Source of the DNA: Siphlonurus alternatus
Taxonomy: Eukaryota > Arthropoda > Insecta > Ephemeroptera > Siphlonuridae
Length of the DNA stretch: 64,000 nt
NCBI GenBank assembly: GCA_949825025.1
Contig: OX463778.1
Span: 40,315,194 to 40,379,193 of the forward strand
Direction: 5' to 3'
Below are positions 1 through 16,500 of this stretch, piece by piece. A program made the translations under genes and the position numbers. The notes under the pieces are model-generated. The model made no database searches. It was not told the DNA's origin and was given only the letters and a program-made list of their open reading frames with translations. The first letter of the stretch is position 1. Each line of letters opens with the position of its first letter.

Positions 1-299
1 GGGGGAGCCACAGTAAAACAAAAGTGTGTTAGAGTCTCGTTTGTTTCCTGCCAGATCGTTGCCATGGTTACAGTATCGTGCGATAACCTCAGTCAACAAT
101 TAGACCTCTCTAATAATAATCCATCCATGCAGGACCGTCATTCTGTGATAAGCTGATATTGCACTCTCGCAACTTTTTTTAGTGTGCGATACGCGTATTT
201 ATTTGTTGATGATAATATTATAAGCATGAAGGCTTTATTTTAACCCTTATCAATAAATTTTACAATAATGTAATATAAAATATGAGTTATATTTACTTC

Positions 300-1391
300 T
301 TAAAGTAGAGTGAGCAATTTCATTTTTTGAAATATTTTATTTTCTAAAAATAGTTAAACCTGCCTTCTATTGAGAAATGAAAACCAAAAAATTCCATCTC
401 AAATAGCTTCACCACAAAAAAAATCCCAAAGTTGGTGTTTCGGAGGCCTTTAACATGTTTCCTTATGGAACAGAAAACAGCTTTTTACTACAACTTCGTC
501 CGAACTATGGTACCAATTAAAAAATACGTACGTAATTTATGATGAATTATTCTTGAATGAATTTTCAAATAAAATTTTTTTTACGGAGTCGTTTTTCCGG
601 ATTAAGGGTGTAAGGCCACCTATGGCCACGGGGTAGACAGCGCCATCTCTTGACAAATTGGTTTTTAATTTCTTACGAGCAGAGTTTTTAGAGTATCGAC
701 TTGAAACTGAATTAAGGTATGGACATTGACACTTTTGATACGCAGTAAAAATTTCATTGTCGTAGATGAAACCAATTTTTAAATTCAAGCCCAAAACTGG
801 TTTGGTTCCCGCTATTTTTAGACGGGCGGGAACCAAACCAGTTTTGGGCTTGAATTTAAAAATTGGTTTCATCTACGACAATGAAATTTTTACTGCGTAT
901 CAAAAGTGTCAATGTCCATACCTTAATTCAGTTTCAAGTCGATACTCTAAAAACTCTGCTCGTAAGAAATTAAAAACCAATTTGTCAAGAGATGGCGCTG
1001 TCTACCCCGTGGCCATAGGTGGCCTTACACCCTTAACCCGCAAAAATTTCAATATTTTTTTCCGGAAAAACGGCTCCTTAATTTTTTTTTTTTTTTTTTT
1101 TTTTAAATCCATTAAAGAATTCATCATAGATTACGTACGTATTTTTTAATTGGTATTTAATACAATTAAAATTTAATTGGTATTTTACTCCAGATGAAGT
1201 TGGAGTAAAAAGCTGTTTTCTGTTCCATAAGAATGCATGTTAAAGGTCTCCGAAACAACAACTTTGGGATTTTTTCGTGGTGAAGATTTTTCGGTTGGAA
1301 TTTTTTGGTTTTCATTTCTCAATAGAGGGCAAGTTAAATATTTTTAGAAAATAAAATATTTAAAAAAATGAAATCGCTCACTCTACTTTAA
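300..1391. repeat. Large foldback (palindromic) element, about 1.1 kb
   Basis: Two arms of roughly 500 bases are inverted copies of each other and meet near 815-826 with almost no spacer. The innermost arms read ggttcccgc and gcgggaacc, and the outermost read agtagagtgagc and gctcactctact, each abutting TTAA. The central 330 bases are nearly perfect, so both strands show the same open frame of about 110 residues (537-872 on minus, 766-1149 on plus). That frame resembles no protein I know and is a by-product of the symmetry. Small indels and a poly-T run at 1081-1104 separate the outer arms. This is most likely a non-autonomous foldback transposon. The TTAA flanks would fit a TTAA-targeting family, but because the arms are palindromic the target duplication cannot be told from the terminus. 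Confidence 0.85.
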
Positions 1392-3753
<2,362 letters not shown>

Positions 3754-6700
3754 ATGACGCGCTACAAGCCGGCGGAGTTCGAGGATGAGGACAGCAGCTC
3801 GGTGGGCTCCGTGCAGTTGAACGAGGCCTCGTTGGGTGCAGGAACCGCCCACGCAGGCACCACGCACATCCGTTTCCACTCGGTACGCTCATGTTCCCAC
3901 AGAAAATACAAATATAATTGCCGGACTGCTCATTTTGAAACTACTAGGAAGAACACAGCCCTTAAGAATAAAATTCTGTTCGTAAACTTTGAATCATTCA
4001 CCTCAAACCTTACTAGTGCATAATGAAATTGCAGTAAGTGCGCATTATTCATACGGTTTACGAACAGACCTTGAGTAATACCATAATCACAATATGTGTT
4101 ATTTATGCCACGATATTAATTTAAATCTAAATTGCAAGTGTAAAAGTATTCTGGTACTATTTATTCTGAATTTTGTTTCACTTTTCGGACTTTTACCTTT
4201 GCCGGTGTTCGATGTAATCCTTCTGTGTGTAGTATGTTGCGATGGTCACTTAGTGTTCGTGCACGTCACTAACACTTGCATGTACTACACATATCACATT
4301 CGTTTCGAGAGTCAACCGCTCTCTTCCTCAGGTGATCTGAGACTGAGACCAAGGAAATTGAGATGTTAGAGCAAGGAAATTGACAATTTCCTTGCTGAGA
4401 CTAAGTACGTGTGTACTTGAGAATACCTAGAGATACCTGATGTAAGTTAGTACCTAAGTTAGTACCTTAGTAAAGTTATTTACTAATAATATTTATTCTA
4501 TTCAACGTATCTTCATAATTATGATCTCAAATTGTTTGCTATACTCCAGGAAGTTCTATATTTATAAACTGAATACTTTTACAGCGTCAATTTTTTTTTT
4601 AAATTTGTGTTTCATTTATTTTATTAATCTAATTTAGAAAATATATACGCTGAAAATGCAATATATATAGAAAAATATGTATATTTTTTATAGAGTTTAA
4701 AGTCTTTAAAAAGAAATTGGATTGCTGCAATTTCTGTGCCACTAGATTATAGAATTCTTATCTACGTACTATATTAAATATTCACGCTAATTATAATTTC
4801 TTATTGTAAATCCCTCCTTGTTGCCATTAAATTTAAATTAAAAAATTCAGTGTTCATTTCAGTTTTTATTTTTCGTCTACAATGTTTAATTCAGTTTCCA
4901 AATTTTATAATTAACTATACAATTATTTTTTTAAACTGTATAATATTACATAATATATGAAACGTTAGAGGAAAATAGAATTGAAACATATCAGTAATAT
5001 TTCATTTCCTTGTTTATTTTCTGATAAGACTTCTGTCAAACGCTACTGATAGCGTCACATGAGTCGCCAAAAATGATCACCGCAGCAGTTATAAGTGTGA
5101 CTCCTTGTGCTCATTTTCGTATGAAAATGACTATTGAATGCATCACATCACAAATGCATCACATCACAAATGCATCACTTCCCAGAACCAAAGATAAAAT
5201 AAGACTTTCCCTATATATCAAATTTAATAACAACTGACGTTTTGAGTTAGGATTGGCTTTTGAAAAAATGACTAATTTAATAAAGCATTGCAACTGCTGA
5301 AGATAAGCCTTTGATCTTACGTTGTTAGTATTTCAACATTGAAATAATCAATATTTAACAAACAGGACAAAAAATAATGAAGAAAACAAATCTATAAAAA
5401 AAATTTGCATATTTTGTTATTTTCACCCTCTAATTGATGGTCCATCATTCCACCCTGAAACTAACCACCCTCTGTGCAGGGTGCGACGATATGGAAGGCA
5501 CGCACGCGGCTGGAGCGCGCGCTGCTAGTGACGGTGGGCGTTCTCGTGCTGCTGCTCGTGCTGGCAATCATGCTGGGTCACGTGGGGCCTCGCGAGGTGC
5601 CGCAGGTGTTGCACGTTGGTACTGGAGTACTCGCGCCCTCAGGTGAGCAGCGTCACGTGACATTCTCATCAAAATGAATTCAATTAAAAAAGTCAGGTAT
5701 TATTTTATTAATTGATGTATAGGTGAATGTCATTGCATAAGATTCTATATATGAAATAGAGTAATTGACACTCATTGAAAACATCAGATGATCAGAAATT
5801 GTAAAAACAATCAAAAATAGCTCATTATTTAAACATTTGAAACATTTTAATTCTACATGCTCTTTGCTTTACGTAAGATTATAACTGTTAAGAATTACTC
5901 CAAACATTACATTCAAAGGCGATATTTGCCGACACCTCACTACACCATGCAATGTAACAAAATGACCACGGTGTTTGCAGTGCCCCGACCCGGAGAGACT
6001 CACTGTCTGAGCCCGGCGTGCGTGACTGCTGCGGCCGCCATCTTGAGCTCGCTGGACCCCGTTGCTGATCCTTGTGCAGACTTCTACCAGTTCGCGTGTG
6101 GCGGCTGGGTGCGTAACAACCCCATACCGGACGGCAAGTCACTGTGGGGAACCTTCGGCAAACTGGACCAGCAGAACCAGCTTGTCGTGCGCAACGTCCT
6201 CGGTGAGTTGGTGGCTTGTCAAATTTAAGCTTCATAAAAATCAGAAGGATGCTCCGATATGAGAAGGTATCATTAGTATTCTCGAGGGGCAGGGGTGTCT
6301 GGTGGGGGGAGAAAAATTTAACCCCCATACTGCCCATGATATATGATATTATTATGATATGCCCTTATATACTATACATGTATGGAGAAGTTTTAAATTT
6401 CAACCTCCCCCCACACCTCCCTGTTATCTCCTATGCTTATATACAGTACTGATCGAACTGCACTTTGATAGTGTATGATAATTGGTATCTGTACATCGGT
6501 AATATGAAAATGTATGAATTAAAAAAACAAAAAAAAAAACATTTTATTTCCATCTTGATACACCAAAAAATGGAGTATCGACCTCAATTTTTTTATTGCA
6601 GAAATGGATATTAGAGTGTACAAAGTTATGCTACCCTGATTTTTTTCAGATTTTTTAGAGCCTGGGAACTATTTTTAAAAAATTATCGAAAGTTCTTTTT

Positions 6701-9700
6701 GTGACGTCACAAGACGCCGCTCCTTAAGAAAAAGATAGGACTTGCCGCCGCGTGACGTCACAAAAAGGACTTTCAATATTTTTTAAAAATAATTCCAGGG
6801 CTCAAAAAAATCTGAAAAAAATCAGGGTAGCATAACTTTGCACGCTCTATCCATTTCTGCAATAAAAATTTTTGAGGTCGATACTTTATTGTTTTATTAT
6901 ATTGCTTTAAATATTGGAAAATGCACTTAATGTTTAATGTTTATCTACAAATACATTAAATTCAAAGCTATGTATAATATTTTAACAAAATAAGGGAGTT
7001 ACCTTGGTTAGACATTAACTTGATGCGTCCGTATCCTCCGCAGACAAACCTGAGGCGGACCTCAAGAGCAAGGCGGAGGTGAAGGCTAAACTGTACTACA
7101 CGTCGTGCCTGGACGCCAACGAGACGATCGAGACGCTCGGCGCCAAGCCAATGCTGCAGCTGCTCAAGGACGCGGGCGGCTGGAACATCAGCGGTACTTT
7201 CAACGCCAGCACCTGGAGCCTCCAGAGGACCCTGCACACGCTCCAGAACAGATACAACATGGGCGGACTCTTCGCCTGGGCAGTCAACGAGGATGACAGA
7301 AACTCCAGTCGACATATCATTCAGGTGTGTAACCCCACGGTGCTAAAACTCTTTGCTGTTATATGATCGACACTTTGAACACAATGAACATGATGTACGA
7401 AAATTTTATCCAGAATTCCTGGACTATTTCGTGAATCTTAAATCTTAACTATTGTTATTGCAGTTCGTTCATGGCTTGACCGTATTAAGGAACTTATTAA
7501 AAAAGATTTCTTTGTGACATTTATGATTACTGGGCTCGGATTCAATATAATTGTACATTTACTCACATGTATTATATATTAGTGGTAATTAAGTACTCAG
7601 AACACAAAATAAAGTAATTATCATCAAAAGTACTGTTATCAGTGTTGATATAATTTCTGAATATTAACAATATTTACTTAAATATATAACAGTTATTGGT
7701 CATATTTTACTAGCACATTATGAAGTATCTGCTTGTATCACTTATGTTATCACAATTATAAGTTATCTCATTCTAGAATTTTTTACTCACTGCCACAAAT
7801 GTCATTTTTTAATTAAATTTTTTCCCCTCTTTTTCAACCAACAATTTAGACGAAGCTATTTTGTGTATTATTTATAAACTTCTTTTATCTCACCAAGTTT
7901 TTAATTTTAAATTAAATATACAGCTGACAATAAAAGAATTGCGTTGAAAGAGAGAGAGAGAGAGAGAGAGAGATTTTATTTATTTTGATCCAATCTTTTA
8001 ATTAAATCTGCTAAGACAATGAGAGCGCGGTTTACTGACAGTGTGACCTTTGTCCGCAGATTGACCAGGGCGGACTGACGCTGCCCACGAGGGACAACTA
8101 CCTCAACAAGACGGCCAACGAGAAGGTGCTGACCGCCTACCTCGACTACATGACCACGGTCAGTGAAGTCAAGCGTCATAAAAATTAATGAAATCGTACT
8201 GAAATTATGAGTGCAGTCAAAAGTGATATCATGATTATTTTAGTCCCAATTTTAATTAAAATATCACAACTCATCGTAATATCGTTGCCTGAGATATTTA
8301 CTTCTAATAACTCCGTCAATAATTGCAATTTTAAAATGATAAGAGAAGAATTAGTGGGTTAAATTTTAAATAATATGTCTTATTCAAGTATATTGTACAC
8401 AAAAATATGTAAAACAAAATTTTAAGTTATTTTTTTATTTTCAATCACAAAACTGTGTTGTTACACCGAATCTTGGTTCAGGTGGGCGTGTTGCTGGGCG
8501 GGGAACGCAACGTGACGCGTATACAGATGAGAGCCGTGCTGGACCTGGAGACGCGCATCGCGGAGATCACCGTACCTCCCGAGGAGCGACGGGACGAGGA
8601 GAAGATGTACCACCTCATGAGCATCGCTGAGCTGGACGAGCTGGCGCCCTTCGTGAGTACAACGGGAGGGGGCAGAAATCTCATAGCAGTGTTGACATTA
8701 CTGAATTTACAAAATATTGCTTTCATATCCGTATTCAGAGTATCGATAAAAAAATATAGCGTGAAAAGGTAGATACTCTGATTTTTTTAAAATGATTGTA
8801 TTGTTTGAAAAGCAAATATTATGTGTGTCAGTCTCAATTTCAAATATCAAAAATCATCGTTCATAACGTCAATTTTCTATTTGCTCCACCTGACACGTGC
8901 GCGCCGCTGTCCTCAGATGTCTTGGAAGGAGTACTTCACGGACGCGTTCCGGCTGGTGAACAAGAAGATCTCCAGCAAGGAGATGGTGGTGGTATACGCG
9001 CCAGACTTCCTTCGTGAGCTCTCCGCCATCGTCAATGAATACAACTCTACCATCCAGGGACGCATGTGAGTGTCACACTAAAAACGTCATTATAGTTAAC
9101 GTAGTGGATAGATAAAGTTGGTTGTTACTATCGAAACAAAATCTGCAGAGACTAACTAATTGTATACTCTTGAAATTAAACTCAGAAAATTGTTATATTT
9201 TACAAAGTAAATAAACAAGCAAAGGTGGAACTCAGAATGACCCTCGTTCGTGACCTGTTCCAGCATCCTGAACAACTACCTGATGTGGCAGACGACGCGT
9301 TCGCTCACTTCGTACCTGTCCAAGAACTTCAGGGACGCCTACAAGGGTCTTCGCAAGGCGCTGATCGGCTCGGAGGGCGGTGACGAGCCGTGGCGCTACT
9401 GCATCACCGACACCAACACCGTGCTGGGCTTCGCCATCGGTGCCATGTTCGTCAGGGATATGTTTCACGGTGACGCCAAGCCCGAGGTTAGATATCCCGT
9501 ACATGGAATTTCGGCGGGAAAATATTAAATGACGATAAATTTAAGTAGCCGATAAAAAATTACTAAATATGGTTGAATTTTGTAGAGAAAATTGCATCAG
9601 ATTTTTTTCTCGAGAACATTTGTTATATATTTGTGTTTACATTGTTTAGTATTGTAGAATTTATGTCTGTTTAAAAAGATATTTGTTAATGCTACGCAAC

Positions 9701-12700
9701 CACAGAAGAATTTTTATAGTACACACAAAATGGCAAATTTTTCATAAAAAATAGTTTTTAATTTTATTTTTAGAATACTACTGTGAACCACGTTTGTTTA
9801 TACGTTTCTATTTTAAGTCTAGACATAACGCAGCTGACTTTACTACAGAAAATAACATACACATGTATCTAGTTTTAATTGCGCATAACAGACCTCATGT
9901 TTATTAGTAGAAAGTGGATTGTATATCGTAAGTAATAAAATACCTCGTCAACACTTGCAATAAAATAACAGACATGTATCTTGCACTATAACAATATTTG
10001 CCCTATTCTATATGGTGTTTCATAACTCATTATATTTACGTTAACATTATAGTAATATAAATATAACGTTACACATATTACGTTATCAACTTTGTTTTTT
10101 TTTTAATTTTATTTCATAATAAAGGAAAAAACACAAGAATTACAGTATACAGTAAGACGGTATAAGTAAGGCAAGAACATAAAATGCATTGTATGCTAAT
10201 ACCTGTTTTTATGTATAGCAGTCGAAGAACAGGTTCTGAGGTCATAGCCAGCTTTTGTTCAAGTACAGTTCATTCAAAGAAAGCTGCTGCCATTTAAAGA
10301 TCATTATAATGCACTAATTGTGAATAAAATTTAAATTTCTTTCAATATATTCAATAAAAATGTATATAATGAATTAATTAAAATAATTATTTACTTAGCT
10401 AGTAATTAGCATATTAATGGCAATGGTATCTTATTAATTAGCGTTTATAATAATATAGATTTGAGCGAGTAGATTGAGCTTCATAGAACTATTGATAAAT
10501 ATAATAGCAACAAAATTAATTTTTTATAAAAAAAATATTGAAATTAGAAAATAAAAAAGCTTGGATCAACGAAATGCCTACCCCATCCTGTCCCCTTGAT
10601 TCACAATCTCACACTGAGGCTCGCTTTTGTAGGCCGAGGAGATGATCAACGCGGTGCGTTCAGCCTTCAAGAAGAACTTGCGTGGCCTCAGCTGGATGGA
10701 CGAGGAGACGCGAGCCGCCGCCGAGAACAAGGCGGACGCCATCACCGACATGATCGGTACGTTCTTTCCGTGTGGAGCGAGTATAGGAAGAGAGAGACTA
10801 AGATCGAATATATCTCTTATATATGCTCCACAATGCTTTGTTTTTGTTTATATCTCCTTCTCTTCTTCTCCATTCAATTTTTAACCTATTTATTATTTTC
10901 TTTCTGAAATTGAAAGTTTGTCAATTTTAATTGAAAATCAATTTTAAAGTCCAAAATTTGCTTAAATTAGTTTTCAAAGAATTATAAAACTTCCTTATCC
11001 ATTCCACTTTAAGGTAACAATTTTTTTATGTAACAAATACCTCGGGGCATCAATGTGTAGCATGTTACGATAGGAGATAGAGGAGCTGACATGAGAAATT
11101 CTACATTACTGAATGAACCGAATCTTCTTTATTTTTAGTTATTGCTATATAAGAAAAATTTTCACGTGGTTCATTTACGTTTAGAATGTTCGCTTTATAA
11201 ACGAATCTCTATTGCTCCCGTCCCTTTTAACGCTTATTCTGTCTCCCCCACCCCCAGGTTTCCCAGATTATATCCTGAACTCGGAGAAGCTGGACGAGAA
11301 GTACCGCGACCTGGAAGTGCGCGACAACGAGTACTTTTACAACAACATCCGCGTGAACCAGTACAACCTGAAGAAGATGCTTGAGAAGCTGGACCACCCC
11401 GTCAACAAGACCATGTGAGTTTTCTCTTGTTGCAAATTTCAGTTTATTATAGTCGTCAAAATGATTTACTGGATACAAGTCACATGAATAGGTTTGTTGC
11501 TGCTGTGCGAGATAATTTAAGTATTACCCCTTAACAGTATGCAACTTTTTTAGCATCTGAATAATGTAAGCTGACGCATTTCAGGAGAGCAAAAGAGAGA
11601 GCTATATTATTTGTAACTGAAACCTTTGATATAAATTAATAACGATTAATTAAATTTAAGGTAGAGATAACGTCAATCAGCTGTTTTTTAGCTCTATTTG
11701 ATTAACATGTAAACGTTAGCAAATTCACAAATATTCTGAAAATTTTTTGAGAGGCAGATATTAGTGATTAAAAGCCATAGAAAAAGCTTCTAAAAACAAT
11801 TTAACGAGCCGATTTTTTTTATTAAGTTGTTAGTTTGTCTCTCCATGGGAAAGCCTTATGCTAAAAATGAAATAAATTAATTTAAAAAAAAAAATCTGCT
11901 CGTTAAATTGTTTTGAAATTTTTTTTCTATGGCTTTTAGGCACTAATATCTGCCTCTCAAAAAATTTCAGATTTTTTTGTGAATTTGCTAAGGTTTACAT
12001 CTTAATCAAATGGAGCTAAAAAAACAGCTGATTGACATTATCTCTACATTAAATATGTTTCATTATTATAATATTATTACATTGAATGATTTTAAGCAAT
12101 AATTACCAACTTATTGAGAGCACGAGTGACACATCTTGTGAGGCTGGTTTTGGTGCTTACAGCTGGGGTATGACGCCGCCCACGGTGAACGCGTACTACA
12201 CGCCGACCAAGAACCAGATCGTGTTCCCCGCGGGCATTCTGCAGGCCCCCTTCTACGACACACGCAACCCGCACTCGCTCAACTTCGGGGGCATGGGCGT
12301 GGTCATGGGTCACGAACTGACGCACGCCTTTGATGACCAGGGTGAGTTGAGCTTGCATCCAAGCACATGTTTTTTCCCTCTGGTTATTCCACTGGACTGT
12401 GATATTCTTATACTGCAGTGTTTAGGCTTTAAGCTATAGTATAACTATTAATTCGAAAAACTAAACTTAATTCCCTTTCATTTTTTCTGTTTTTTTTTTG
12501 CTTAAAATATAAATATAATTTGAATTTCTAACAGAAAATATTCACACACTCATAAAATATTACAATAAGTCTCTTTTTCATTCCTTGACACATTTCTATG
12601 TATTATATTTTCTTTAAATATTATATTAAAATTTAAAATTACTTTTTTTGTACTTTCTTATAAATGTATGCATTAGAGATATATTCACACATATATCTAT

Positions 12701-13599
12701 ATATAATTGTGTAATAAAATAGATGCAATTCAATAACTCTCTCTAAATATATTATATTAAAACGTTACTGTATATCTCCAGGCCGCGAGTACGACCAGTA
12801 CGGCAACCTGCACCAGTGGTGGAACAACGCCACGATCGAGCGCTTCAAGAAGCAGACGGACTGCGTGGTGGAGCAGTACTCGAGCTACAAGATCAACAGC
12901 AACCACCTCAACGGCAAGCAAACGCTCGGTACGTACCCCGCCCTCTGCCAATTAAGCTCCCAGTGCTGACGTCACGTATAATATACAGGTGAGAACATCG
13001 CAGACAACGGCGGACTCAAGGCGGCCTACCACGCCTACCTCGAGTGGGCGAGCTCTCACAGCGAAGAGCTGCCGCTGCCCGGTCTCGAGCTCTCGCACCG
13101 CCAGCTCTTCTTTGTCAGCTTCGCGCAGGTGAGTCCTAACACCAAGAGATTTTAAGACAGTAGGAGATATTCAATAAAATCCACTAAGATTTTACGATTA
13201 CTTTATAATTTTACTGCATCACTTGCGATACTTCTTGCGAACCATTGATCATTAGATGTCCTTCGCTAAATGTCATCTCCTTGTATTAAGTAGGGATTAT
13301 CGCTATTTATTTCTTTGCTTCTAATAGAATTTACAGTTTACTTTTTTGTCAAAAATATAGAAAGAATTAAAAATGAACGTGTAATTTGATTGGAGTAAAG
13401 TGAATTATCCACGTGTCCTCAGGTATGGTGCTCGTCAAGCACAGAAGAGGCGATGAAACTGCAGGTGGAGAAAGACCCTCACTCGCCCTCTCAGTTCCGC
13501 GTCAACGGACCCGTCTCCAATCTACCGGACTTCTCTAAAGAGTTTCGATGTCCGATCGGCCGAGCCATGAATCCACGTAACAAGTGCGAGGTCTGGTGA
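3754..13599 (+). CDS. Neprilysin-like M13 zinc metallopeptidase, gene 1 (complete, 14 coding exons)
   Basis: Type II membrane endopeptidase expected to cleave small extracellular peptides. Exons: 3754-3882, 5480-5642, 5981-6202, 7044-7324, 8060-8158, 8482-8652, 8917-9065, 9264-9486, 10633-10756, 11258-11414, 12163-12341, 12782-12928, 12989-13128, 13423-13599. All introns are GT-AG, phases agree throughout, and the product is 786 residues, a normal family length. A 43-residue acidic cytosolic tail comes first, then a transmembrane helix at about 57-76. Next come the family motifs: [33 protein letters not shown] (582-585), zinc site HELTH (623-627), GENIAD (682-687, giving the third zinc ligand E683 and D687), H748 and R754 matching the substrate-binding His/Arg of neprilysin, and the C-terminal CEVW. 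It looks catalytically competent. The ATG sits at the very start of its exon, so a non-coding exon lies upstream. Which vertebrate-named paralogue it matches cannot be told by eye. Confidence 0.95.
5138..5180. repeat. Short tandem repeat
   Basis: About three copies of a unit reading atgcatcacatcacaa, in intron 1 of the first peptidase gene. Confidence 0.7.
6571..6888. repeat. CRE-bearing foldback MITE, copy 1
   Basis: Inverted repeat of about 320 bases in intron 3 of peptidase gene 1. Its ends read tggagtatcgacctca and the reverse complement of the same. Both arms carry the module ttttttcagattttttagag and a TGACGTCA octamer. The asymmetric centre reads ccgctccttaagaaaaagat. Near-identical copies lie at 29285-29602 and 55198-55515. 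Confidence 0.9.
7949..7973. repeat. (GA)n microsatellite
   Basis: A run of GA dinucleotides within intron 4 of peptidase gene 1, about 85 bases before the exon at 8060. Confidence 0.9.
11650..12055. repeat. Foldback element in intron 10 of peptidase gene 1
   Basis: Arms of roughly 160 bases are inverted copies. They begin near gtagagataacgtcaatcag, run through agctgttttttagctc and gaggcagatattagt, and return as the complement ending tctctacatt. A unique centre of about 70 bases includes ctccatgggaaagcc. Like the other foldbacks here, one arm contains tttcagatttttttg. It ends about 110 bases before the exon that encodes the zinc site. Confidence 0.8.
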
Positions 13600-16500
13600 A
13601 CGACTCGTGAAGCTCTCTCGTCACTTCTCTACATATGAGCACCACTACATCCTGCAGCACGCTCGGCGCTCTCTTGGAACAGCTGTTGAACAGCTCCAAG
13701 ATAGATATAAATCCTCATAATATATTATTAAATATACTCCCGGGTATTCCATCCACTTATACAGCGGAGTAGCGACAAATTTCTACTGTAATATGTCTCT
13801 CGTAATATTGACGTCTTTTCAGTCTTTATTCTGAACCCAACTGAACAATGAAAATTATTGTGTAAAATTCATTCATAAAATCGTAAAAGGTATTAACAAA
13901 TTCCATTTTTCTTTTTATATTTGTTTGATTATGAACTTTCAAACATTTGTCCCAACATTCTGTGAAACAGTGATACAGAACATAAATATAATATTTAGGT
14001 CTAATGTTGTAAGCCTAATTAAAAAAATAAGAAAATTACATAAACGATAGTAAAGTGATAAAATTGTATTACGACTAAGGCCTGGATATTTTATTATAAT
14101 GAATGGAAATATTGTGGCTATTCCCTTTAAACCCAAGATATAATATGTACATTTACATTGTTAATCATCCATGATCCCATTGTTGGTGTTTGCGTGGTTC
14201 TTGTGTTGTGCCGTTCCACAGTACAAGCTTATTGTATAAGTGTGATCTAATCTAAGGCGCCGCTGTCTATTGGTAGCCATTTATATTACGATATTTATGG
14301 GACAGTGTCCTGTGAATTTTATCATCTAAGTTGGTCGCAAAGGTTAAGAAATACAGAAAGAAAAATGGTTAAAGAGCTTTTTTTTTTAAATATGATGAAA
14401 GAAAAGAAATCAAACATGACAGAGTTGTGAAAAGGAATAAAGATCCTATTGTCTGTGATAATGTATTTCATCTACATACAAGTAAAACTTAGATCTATTT
14501 TTTAGTTATAATAAACGTACATAAATATAAATCATACTCTGTACACTTTTTTGTTTTAAAATCACGACACTGAAATGTGATTACGCGTACAAAGTATTAC
14601 AAAATTTCTATAGTATACAAAATAATAATTAACACAAATAATTTATTGTTATTTTTTGTTGATCTATAAAAACATGTTTAAATTTTTTCATGAAGTATGT
14701 TAATTATACTAATATTTTTCTGGTCTTCTATTTTATTAATTTTAAACTGTTCTACATGTTGTTAAATGTATGAAAAAAGTAATTGTGTCTCACTAGAACA
14801 TTGTAGTATTTTTGTTTTGATGTATAAATAAAAATATTCCTATATAACACTATATTTTTAACTTATCGTAAAAGTAAATTTATATTTATTTTTAATTCAA
14901 TTAAAATAAATTGAATTCTTTAATTTGATATGAAATTATTATACTTGCATTGGGCAGCTTGCCCGTAATTATTTAGCTAATTGTAAATGTAAATGAATGG
15001 AGCACATAAATGCAAATACACGTCCTATTTGCTTCATACATAAGTTACATTATGTTAAAAGTGTTAGAACACTTAGCAAGACTTTCAATCGTTATTCCAT
15101 AAGTAGGCTACGTACAAACTTAGACAAAAAGAATGAAACAATTTGAACACAGACTACGTTATGCTCCTGCTCTTTATGCAGGGATGTGATTTTAATTTGA
15201 TTTTTTTGGGGAGGATATAAAGAAAGGAGACCATCAAGGTTATTTGTGCAAAAATGTATGCAAGTATGCCACCCCAGCTGTAAGTAAAAAAAATTCCTGT
15301 ATTGGGTTCAAATATTTTTGTTGTGGATTAAAAATCAAACATTTGGAACTTGGAACTGCTTAACTTGCTGGTGCTGGTGATAAGTACAAATATGATAACA
15401 TCAGATGCCAGCAGACGTGAAAGTGGTGAGCATCCATCTGCCGATTTGGTCGCCATGTTCTAACTGAATGAAGTTTGCTTGCTGATTTTGACTTCTGCTA
15501 CAACCACCGTGCAACCTTTCTGCGCACGCTTTCTTACTCCGAAGTCACTAAGATACTATACCGCGAAATTCTTTAGACTCTCTTTAATTAAACTGAACTG
15601 AGGCTAATAATAAAAATTTTCAAAGCAGCAAACATAAAAGGTTAGTGCCAATACGTAATTTTAAATTGGCAAACGTAACTTATTCTGGGAGTTAACAATT
15701 TGCGATCGTATAGGGTCTTACGTGTGCCCAATCGTTTCTTGGTAGTAAATGGTAGGACAAAGGGTCGGTAACGTCAAGATGGATAGTCTCCATTAACGCG
15801 CTCTTTTCCTAACAGAAAGGAACCGTATAATCATCTATAATCTAAAAATACTCATATATCAATTAAGACGCGCTGGATGGCGGACATTTCATGTTACTTG
15901 TAGCTACCATATATGCAAACTACTGTACTAAAAGTTGCAAGTTTTGGGAAAAACAGAATTTAGAATGTAAATAAAATTTGAAATGTTCGGATAACTAGCG
16001 CAGAGCCTATTTTATTGTGACGTCATCATAGTGTGTGCATAGATGTAGGGCGTGTGCAATTGTGTTCGCATCCGCGGGATGGTGGTGCATACACGCGTGC
16101 ATTTGATGCTCCATTGCAGCCGGATGACGCCCAAGTGATACAAATGCTGCTGCTGCTGCCACTACATTCAACACTCATACCGCATTCAGATGCATTATTC
16201 TCGCTCCAGCTAATGCATATATGAGCTACTACAATGACATCATGCATAACCATGCATGCAGGAACCGCGTTAATTAGGAACAGAGTAAAGTGTGCAACTC
16301 ATAGTGTGTACGAAGAATTTACAACGAATAAATTATAGACCTATTTCACTTTATTAATCATCGCACTAATTTAATGCATTATATAATATACTTCTATTGC
16401 GCACTTGCAACATGCATAATTATACTGCACGCGAGGGCATTATTTACGCACTCTTACACGTGCCATGTATGTCAATTTGTCAATCATAATGTCATACACA

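Noticed and set aside
537..1149. Pair of 111- and 127-codon frames with almost the same translation on opposite strands
   Set aside because: A necessary result of the palindrome. The sequence resembles no transposase or other known protein.
5888..6337. Minus-strand open frame of about 150 codons
   Set aside because: It lies opposite the peptidase exon 5981-6202 and runs into intron sequence. It has no recognisable domain.
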